Positions 59,103 to 64,000 of a stretch of 64,000 bases of DNA are shown here, in pieces. The position numbers and the translations under genes were made by a program. The stretch is from assembly GCA_050950345.1 (NCBI GenBank), contig JBMNHK010000008.1:62001-126000 (forward strand), read 5' to 3'. Every line of letters begins with the position of its first letter. Position 1 is the stretch's first letter. The notes under the pieces are model-generated. The model was not told the DNA's origin. It searched no databases and worked only from the letters and a program-made list of their open reading frames with translations. The DNA is from Pelotomaculum_C sp050950345. GTDB taxonomy: Bacteria > Bacillota > Desulfotomaculia > Desulfotomaculales > Pelotomaculaceae.

Positions 59103-60010
59103 TTGTCCACCTCAATTTCTGCAATAATTTTATCTATTTCTTCTCGTAAAACCTGTTGCCGTACCACAATCATTTCTATCTCAGCATTTAGAGCCACAAT
59201 ATCAATCTTTTCCCTGGTATCCTCCTGCTCCACGTAGGTAGATACAGACAGGTTGTAATCCTGTTCTGCAATTTCGCTGTTTGGCACAAGCTTAGCAAAA
59301 TGCTCTATATCTTTTCTTTCTTTGAAGGCGTTAAGAATGGTCTCAATATTTTCCTGCGTCAGCTTGTTGTTATTCGTAACCTTGACAAATTCCTTTGATG
59401 CATCGATGAACAAGGTGCTATTTTCTGCTTTGGACTTTTTCAGCACCATAATGCAGGTGGCAATGCTGGTACCATAAAAGAGGTTGTCCGGCAATTGAAT
59501 AATACAGTCGATATAGTTGTTATCAATTAAGTACTGCCTGATTTTCTTTTCAGCGCCGCCGCGGTACATTACTCCGGGGAAACAAACGATAGCCGCTGTT
59601 CCGTTCGTTGCCAGCCAGGAGAGACTGTGCATAATAAACGCAAGATCTGCCTTGGATTTAGGGGCCAATACTCCCGCCGGAGAAAAACGGAGGTCATTAA
59701 TCAGAATAGGGTCATTGTCGCCCTTCCATTTAATAGAGTAAGGCGGATTTGATACAATGGCTTCAAAGGGCTCATCATCCCAGTGTTGCGGATCTGTTAG
59801 CGTGTCGCCGAGGGCAATATCAAATTTGTCATAATCAATATCGTGCAGGAACATATTGATCCGGCACAGGTTGTAGGTGGTGATGTTGATTTCCTGACCG
59901 AAAAAACCCTGACGCACATTCTCTTTTCCCAGGATTTTTGCAAACTTCAGCAGTAGAGAGCCAGAACCACAAGCCGGGTCTATGTTCGTGCCGTCTTTGA
60001 TACAATGCAC
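59099..60010 (-). pseudogene. hsdM: Type I DNA methyltransferase HsdM, N-terminally truncated
   Basis: The remaining 303 residues begin just before the SAM-binding motif (IDPACGSGSLLLKF) and include the catalytic motif SNPPYSIKWKG and the C-terminal helices. The N-terminal helical domain, about 170-200 residues in complete HsdM proteins, is missing. In the HsdM frame a TAG lies a few codons before the GTG at 60010, and the sequence beyond is unrelated. The catalytic core is there but the part that binds HsdS and DNA is lost, so methylation is doubtful. Confidence 0.85.
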
Positions 60011-60053
60011 AAATGCCTATTCCCCAGCCTAAACCCAAAAAAGCGCAGAAAAT

Positions 60054-60092
60054 AAAGGCTTTCAAAGTCATCCTCTAACTTTGAAAGCCTTT
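60054..60092. terminator. Perfect inverted repeat at the hsdM breakpoint, terminator-like
   Basis: AAAGGCTTTCAAAGT (60054-60068) and ACTTTGAAAGCCTTT (60078-60092), 15 perfect pairs with a nine-base loop; on the minus strand ATTTTCTG follows. It would end transcripts from the GIY-YIG gene. The gap 60093-60244 holds nothing else I recognise. Confidence 0.65.
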
Positions 60093-60244
60093 ATCAATCA
60101 TAGCTTATTCCATTTTATTCAGGTGGTTGCATAGTGAAGTCTAAAAAAACACACCCCCTATTTAACGGAGGAGAGTAATAATTAAATTGTAAATGCAAAA
60201 TTAAAACATATAGCTTTTCTACCACAAACAATAAGAGAGCATTA

Positions 60245-61144
60245 TCATTCAACGCTCTCCGCAGTTTCAATTTCTTTAAGCGTCTTACCATCTGCTGTTT
60301 TCCAAGCTTCTCTTGCATTTATAGCTGTGCCTGTAATAAAGCATGCTGCCTCTGCTGGGCTACGTAATAAGATATCTGCCAACAGGATACCATTATTGCT
60401 GATTTTGTCAGCGTTGTTTTCCCTTGCTTTCCTTGCATGCTTGGGACAAGAAGATGCTACTTGTGTACGTATCTTACTTTCTTTAAAAATTACGAAGCCA
60501 TCACTTGTTTGTTGGCCTTTGGCATCACTTTGCCCTTGCTTAAGCTCAAAGATAAGCTCAAAAGAATCTGCCAATGACAAGTCTTCTGTAGCAGTCATGG
60601 ACGAACTTTTTTTTAATGGTTCAAATATTTTGCGACCGATTACGCCCATGACGATTTTTGCATAATCTATAAATTCCTCAAGCTCACTCTCTTTCTCTTC
60701 AGTTATATTTCCTGGCGTCGGATCTTTGTCATTTTTAACTATGCAACGCCCAGCTTCTTTCGCCATATTGCAAAAACGATTTTCAAGATAACTGATCTCA
60801 GTCGGCCCGAAAGAGTTATTTGATGTAGTAAACGCAACCGCCTCTGTCCAATAATCATCTTTCTGACTGGGCACATGTTCCTTTAATCGCAATAATATAC
60901 CTTCACCGTTTTTTCTTACACCAGCCTGTCCGACATAAACAACGTCTTGACCGGTATCGTTTGTTGTTCCAAACAGGAAATAGACCCCGCTCTGTTTAAG
61001 AATGCTAAGGTCTTTGCACTTATCCAAATCCGTACGTGGTATTTTATATGCCATTCCCGTCCAATTGGCCAGAGTACACTTGATTCGCCCAGTTGGAGTA
61101 CCGTCCATCAAAAATAGATTTATACTTTTACCATGTATGCCCAT
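60245..61144 (-). CDS. GIY-YIG nuclease domain protein with DUF4357
   Basis: A 299-residue protein. The GIY-YIG core is GVYFLFGTTNDTG and VVYVGQAGVRKNGEG at about residues 53-80, with LRLKEH and the later Glu in FGPTEISYLENRF. The C-terminal part (about 215-290) matches DUF4357: SDGFVIFKESKIRTQVASSC, ILLADILLRSPAEAACFITG and AREAWKTADGKTLKEIE. Such proteins are found beside restriction-modification genes. The cleavage target is unknown. ATG 61144 lies behind AAAGGTGATATAG, eight bases after the glycosylase stop, suggesting an operon. Confidence 0.9.
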   Translation of the reverse strand: MGIHGKSINLFLMDGTPTGRIKCTLANWTGMAYKIPRTDLDKCKDLSILKQSGVYFLFGTTNDTGQDVVYVGQAGVRKNGEGILLRLKEHVPSQKDDYWTEAVAFTTSNNSFGPTEISYLENRFCNMAKEAGRCIVKNDKDPTPGNITEEKESELEEFIDYAKIVMGVIGRKIFEPLKKSSSMTATEDLSLADSFELIFELKQGQSDAKGQQTSDGFVIFKESKIRTQVASSCPKHARKARENNADKISNNGILLADILLRSPAEAACFITGTAINAREAWKTADGKTLKEIETAESVE

Positions 61145-61151
61145 ATCTATA

Positions 61152-61853
61152 TCACCTTTCTATATCTCTATGCTTTGCGACAAATTCTAAATCCTTAGTG
61201 AGTCCCTCATCAAGTGCCCTATATAAGTAGCGTGATGCTAAAGAAGCAAACGGTGTCCAAGGGGCACACCTCTGCTTAATTGAGTTATGATTAATATCTG
61301 TTGTCTCATAGAGCCACTTATATGATTGAATGAACGCACCATCCTCATAAGGGAGAACATTCAGTCTGTTCAAAACAAAAATCAAGTACATTTTTGTAGA
61401 CCAAATTCCAATACCATGGAGTGATATCAACACTTCAATCACCTCATTGTCAGTAGCTTTATCCAGGCCAACAAAAAAATCAGGCTGATTTGATAACATC
61501 TCTGCAAAATCGAAAATGTATTCTACCTTTTGGCGAGAAAGCCCTATAGCCTTAAGGTTTGAACGGCCTAATATTAGAAGTTTCTCTGGTGTCAAAATGC
61601 CATTGCAAAGAGAGTATAATCTGGTAATAATTGCGTTAGCCGCTTTATTCGATAACATTTGACCGATGATTGTCTCGACCAAAAAAGTAAACTCATCAGC
61701 ACAAAGTGAATAGCTTAAATCACCATACCAAAAAATCAAGGTTGCAAGCCTTGCATCTGAAGTGTATAGCGTTTTTATCTCTGGTGAATTTAATGAGTAG
61801 GTTATTTTTTCACCTCTTGTTATCAAATAAATCATCCCACTTATATTAATCAT
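61152..61853 (-). CDS. DNA glycosylase of the HhH-GPD superfamily (AlkA-like)
   Basis: A 233-residue protein. The helix TFLVETIIGQMLSNKAANAI begins the HhH-GPD fold. The hairpin LISLHGIGIWSTKMYLIF and the following VLPYEDGAFIQSYKWLY, with the catalytic Asp, complete it. There is no C-terminal iron-sulfur motif, so it is more like AlkA than MutY or Nth. It would remove alkylated bases. ATG 61853 has a weak site; a second ATG seven codons later is possible. It is divergent from the HTH gene, with a palindrome between. Confidence 0.85.
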   Translation of the reverse strand: MINISGMIYLITRGEKITYSLNSPEIKTLYTSDARLATLIFWYGDLSYSLCADEFTFLVETIIGQMLSNKAANAIITRLYSLCNGILTPEKLLILGRSNLKAIGLSRQKVEYIFDFAEMLSNQPDFFVGLDKATDNEVIEVLISLHGIGIWSTKMYLIFVLNRLNVLPYEDGAFIQSYKWLYETTDINHNSIKQRCAPWTPFASLASRYLYRALDEGLTKDLEFVAKHRDIER

Positions 61854-61978
61854 TTCTTGAGAATTCTTTTTTTCATATCATTCCCATTGTTGCTACTAAC
61901 CTTTAATTTTATCATCCAATTTCTTGGGTTTCAATTCTATTTTAGTTTCAGGAAATTATTAGAAATATTTCTCTATTT

Positions 61979-61992
61979 CACACTATAGTGTG
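61979..61992. promoter_or_regulatory. 14-bp palindromic operator candidate
   Basis: CACACTATAGTGTG is a perfect palindrome in the 184-base divergent region, about 45 bases before the HTH gene. Controller proteins of restriction systems bind such C-boxes. Confidence 0.65.
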
Positions 61993-62037
61993 CACGCAAG
62001 AGATTAAATCTGTGATATTCTATATCTGGTGATAAAT

Positions 62038-62256
62038 ATGAATAAACAACAGTATAATTTGAACCTTGGGCATGCCCTTAGGAATCTGCGTGTGGAGCTT
62101 GCCATAACACAAGAAGAAATGGCAGAGAAGGCCAACCTCAGTAGGAACTATATAAGTGCTGTTGAACGTGGCGAAAAGAGCATAACGGTTTATGCATTGG
62201 CATGTATTCTTTCCTCCGTCGGAGTACCTTTTGAAAAATTTATTGTAAAGGTGTGA
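62038..62256 (+). CDS. XRE-family HTH regulator, controller (C) protein-like
   Basis: A 72-residue single-domain protein: LGHALRNLRVELAITQEEMA, then KANLSRNYISAVERGEKSIT, then LSSVGVPFEKFIV, the five-helix Cro/C1 fold. Its size and ending fit controller proteins that delay expression of restriction genes. I choose ATG 62038 with GGTGAT upstream; a GTG at 62029 is also in frame. The next gene starts six bases after its stop, as in C-R operons. Confidence 0.85.
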   Translation: MNKQQYNLNLGHALRNLRVELAITQEEMAEKANLSRNYISAVERGEKSITVYALACILSSVGVPFEKFIVKV

Positions 62257-62262
62257 TGTTTA

Positions 62263-63333
62263 ATGAAGCAAAAAGATTTACGTACATACCAGCGTCGTAG
62301 TGTAACTCGTGAGAGCGGATTCCATACATGCGACGAGACTACTGGTGGCGAATGTTTAGTAAAAAAGGCTCAAGCTTATTATATGCGTGAGCCACAGGTG
62401 ACCTTTTCCTTTCAAAGGAACGGGATTTTCTTTAACCGAGCTCTTTGATAGTGGCAATGGGCTTCTTGCCTTCGGGGGTTACATCTTCACCAATAAGCCT
62501 ATTAAGATATCCTTCCTTCTTAAATATACAGTGGACAGCCATACCTTTGATTATCAAAGAGAGTTTCTTGGTCCTATCAACATCAATGACTGGAATAATA
62601 TTGGTTTTCATAAAGAGGTCAGTATAGATTATGGAGATACCATTGAATCGACCACTGTAGAAATGACAATTGATGGTGAAGTTAATACAGCATTGGAGTT
62701 TATTTCCTTTGACTTCGACGCAGTTTCTAAAGCGGAATATGCGGGCAACGACTTAACTGAAAGCTTTCATCAAAAAACTGCTATGCACATTCCATATCTT
62801 TACTACTTAGAGACCACAAAACCGTTTGGGACCTACTTAACACATGAAGTGGGACTGTCAATTGGTCGTATTGTAGTGTTAAAAAGTTGTAATCGTTGTG
62901 GTCGCTACCTTCCAATAAACATCTTTAATGAGCTGAATACACTGAGTTTTTCACTTCATTGCAAAAAGCGAGCCCCATGTGTTCACTCTACTTTTAGAGC
63001 ATATACAATTCAGAATGCTGATGAGGTAGGTTCAGATGCTCTTGAACAGCTTAATATAGAAAACGGTAAAGTTGTAACTTACTATGGCCATCAGCTTGAG
63101 TGCAAAGCATGCAAAAAGTTCTTCGTGAATGCGCCACTTAACCCGCAGCGCAATCCGCAACAATTTAAAGAGGACGGTTTGCGACGAAGGGCAATAGAGG
63201 TACTTGTAAATAGGTTGCTTGAACGTAATCTAATTCACTTTGAGTTTGAACGCCGAACAAAAAAAGAATTCTCTGAATATATTTGGAAGAAATTTGATTG
63301 CCGATGCTTCAAGTGTAACAAGAAGCTACCACT
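62263..63333 (+). pseudogene. Zinc-finger/HNH-like protein, frameshifted and cut by IS21
   Basis: ATG 62263 starts a frame that ends at 62448. The family continues in the next frame from about 62420 (GFSLTELFDSGNGLLAFGGY) to the IS21 end near 63333; one extra G in the GGG at 62420-62422 explains the break. The second part has a first CxxC pair (CNRCGRYLP with further Cys), then CKACKKFF, then FEFERRTKKEFSEYIWKKFD and CRCFKCNKKLPL, the start of an HNH-type zinc site. The end of the HNH motif is lost to the insertion. Its place behind a controller gene suggests a restriction endonuclease. Confidence 0.75.
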
Positions 63334-64000
63334 TGTTAGCGGTAAAATAAAATACAGCAAAAACGGCCACATAAAATACAGCAATTTCGGCCACTGAGTA
63401 CAGCACCCTCGTTGGAAGAAATGGGATGTGTTACCATAAATACAGATCTCATTTCAGGGAGGAGTGCATCATGAAAAGGTGGCCTATGTATACAGAACTG
63501 CAGTCACTTAAAAACCTCGGTTTCAGCAAACGCCAGGTCGCTGAAAAGCTCCAGGTGGACTTTCGAACTGTGTCCAAGTACTGGGATATGGACCCAGACT
63601 CTTTTGAAAAGACCATTATGAACCGCCGACGACAACGTGACCTGTCCCTTTACGAAGGTGTCATCTTGGATTGGCTCCGTCAATACCCCGGCATGACCGC
63701 TTCGCAAGTGCTGGACTGGCTCAAGGAACACTACAGTGTTGCAGTATCAGAACGGACAACCCGGCGTTTTGTAGAGCAACTACGCAAGCAGCACGATTTA
63801 CCAAAAAACACTGCAAAAGTGCGCCATTACCTGGCGATGGAAGACCCGCCAATGGGACGCCAGATGCAGGTGGACCTTGGAGTTGTTCATGTCAAGGATG
63901 CCCGCACTATCAGCTACCGGAAGCTGTATTGCGTGGCCTGTGTGCTGTCCCACTCCCGATACAAGTGGGGTGAATGGTTTACTGGCCCACTGACCTCTTC
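63334..64000 (+). mobile_element. IS21-family insertion sequence, left part
   Basis: The left end has the repeated terminal motifs of IS21 elements: AAAATACAGCAAAAACGGCC and AAAATACAGCAATTTCGGCC, 23 bases apart (about 63349-63391), followed by the istA gene. The first base is estimated at TGTTAGCGG near 63334. The element runs past the right edge of the window; istB and the right end are outside. Confidence 0.88.
63471..64000 (+). CDS. istA: IS21-family transposase IstA, 5' part (continues past window)
   Basis: The open frame runs from ATG 63471, behind GGGAGGAG, to the window end. It has the N-terminal helix-turn-helix (ELQSLKNLGFSKRQVAEKL, then FRTVSKYWDMD), a second DNA-binding part (YPGMTASQVLDWLKEH, SERTTRRFVEQL), and the start of the DDE core, RQMQVDLGVVHVKD, with the first catalytic Asp. 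IstA cuts and joins the element ends. The visible 176 residues are undamaged. Confidence 0.93.
   Translation, partial: MKRWPMYTELQSLKNLGFSKRQVAEKLQVDFRTVSKYWDMDPDSFEKTIMNRRRQRDLSLYEGVILDWLRQYPGMTASQVLDWLKEHYSVAVSERTTRRFVEQLRKQHDLPKNTAKVRHYLAMEDPPMGRQMQVDLGVVHVKDARTISYRKLYCVACVLSHSRYKWGEWFTGPLTS

Noticed and set aside
59835..60071. Frame beginning MTLKAFIFCAFLGLG over the hsdM breakpoint
   Set aside because: Its start sits inside a terminator-like hairpin, it has no ribosome binding site and it soon runs out of frame into hsdM.

Overview
The window looks like a piece of a Gram-positive, endospore-forming anaerobe of the Clostridia, most likely a Peptococcaceae / Desulfotomaculum-Pelotomaculum type organism. 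The reasons are a gerA-type spore germination operon, strong GGAGG ribosome binding sites, a SufB-SufC pair, a 2-hydroxyacyl-CoA-dehydratase-like iron-sulfur pair, a Bce-type antibiotic-sensing module, and a 16S rRNA gene with a long expansion in variable region V1, a feature known from that group. The genus is an inference; no database search was possible.

Layout. 1-5.1 kb: end of a radical SAM gene, a monooxygenase-fold protein, a YbaK-type deacylase, an unknown membrane protein and a frameshifted HTH regulator. 5.2-12.1 kb (minus strand): a MerR/TipAS regulator with its own 19-bp-spacer promoter, then a five-gene Bce-like unit (response regulator, kinase, ATPase, permease, S41 lipoprotein) with a direct-repeat operator in front of the transporter genes. 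12.5-15.5 kb: MntA-HepT toxin-antitoxin pair with a broken toxin, and a DUF4825-like lipoprotein. 15.5-21.4 kb: thioesterase, SufB, SufC, a TPR protein, CCA-adding enzyme, SfsA.

21.4-24.7 kb is a graveyard: an MFS gene cut by an IS256 fragment that is itself fused to an IS3 fragment, a 149-nt nested inverted repeat of unknown nature, and an MFS-SDR chimera with an internal stop. 24.9-30.8 kb is a complete rRNA operon on the minus strand (16S-23S-5S, no tRNA in the spacer). It has a V1 expansion, an AT-rich insertion in 23S, a decayed extra 5S piece, and a GACGTC-type heptamer repeat that recurs inside or beside all three rRNA boundaries.

31-39.7 kb: two small genes between perfect palindromic terminators; a germination operon (A, B, C, small D-like protein, second frameshifted B); a CYTH protein; then REP-like palindromes, one of which forms the new end of a truncated sigma-54-type activator flanked by two copies of one gene. 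40-54.6 kb is mostly housekeeping: flavodoxin, membrane metalloprotease, tRNA-Arg and tRNA-Gly, phosphodiesterase, dITPase, RNase PH, MBL hydrolase, the iron-sulfur pair, a four-SH3 cell-wall amidase, RmuC, acyl-CoA ligase, tRNA-Arg.

54.8-64 kb is a restriction/DNA-repair island: a type I system with intact HsdR and HsdS (the latter with a four-copy 12-bp hinge repeat) but an HsdM lacking its N-terminal part, a GIY-YIG/DUF4357 protein, an HhH-GPD glycosylase, a controller-type HTH gene with a palindromic operator, a frameshifted zinc-finger/HNH-like gene, and an IS21-family element running off the right edge.

Several genes carry single-base lesions, some in short homopolymers. They may be true decay or assembly errors; read-level data would decide.
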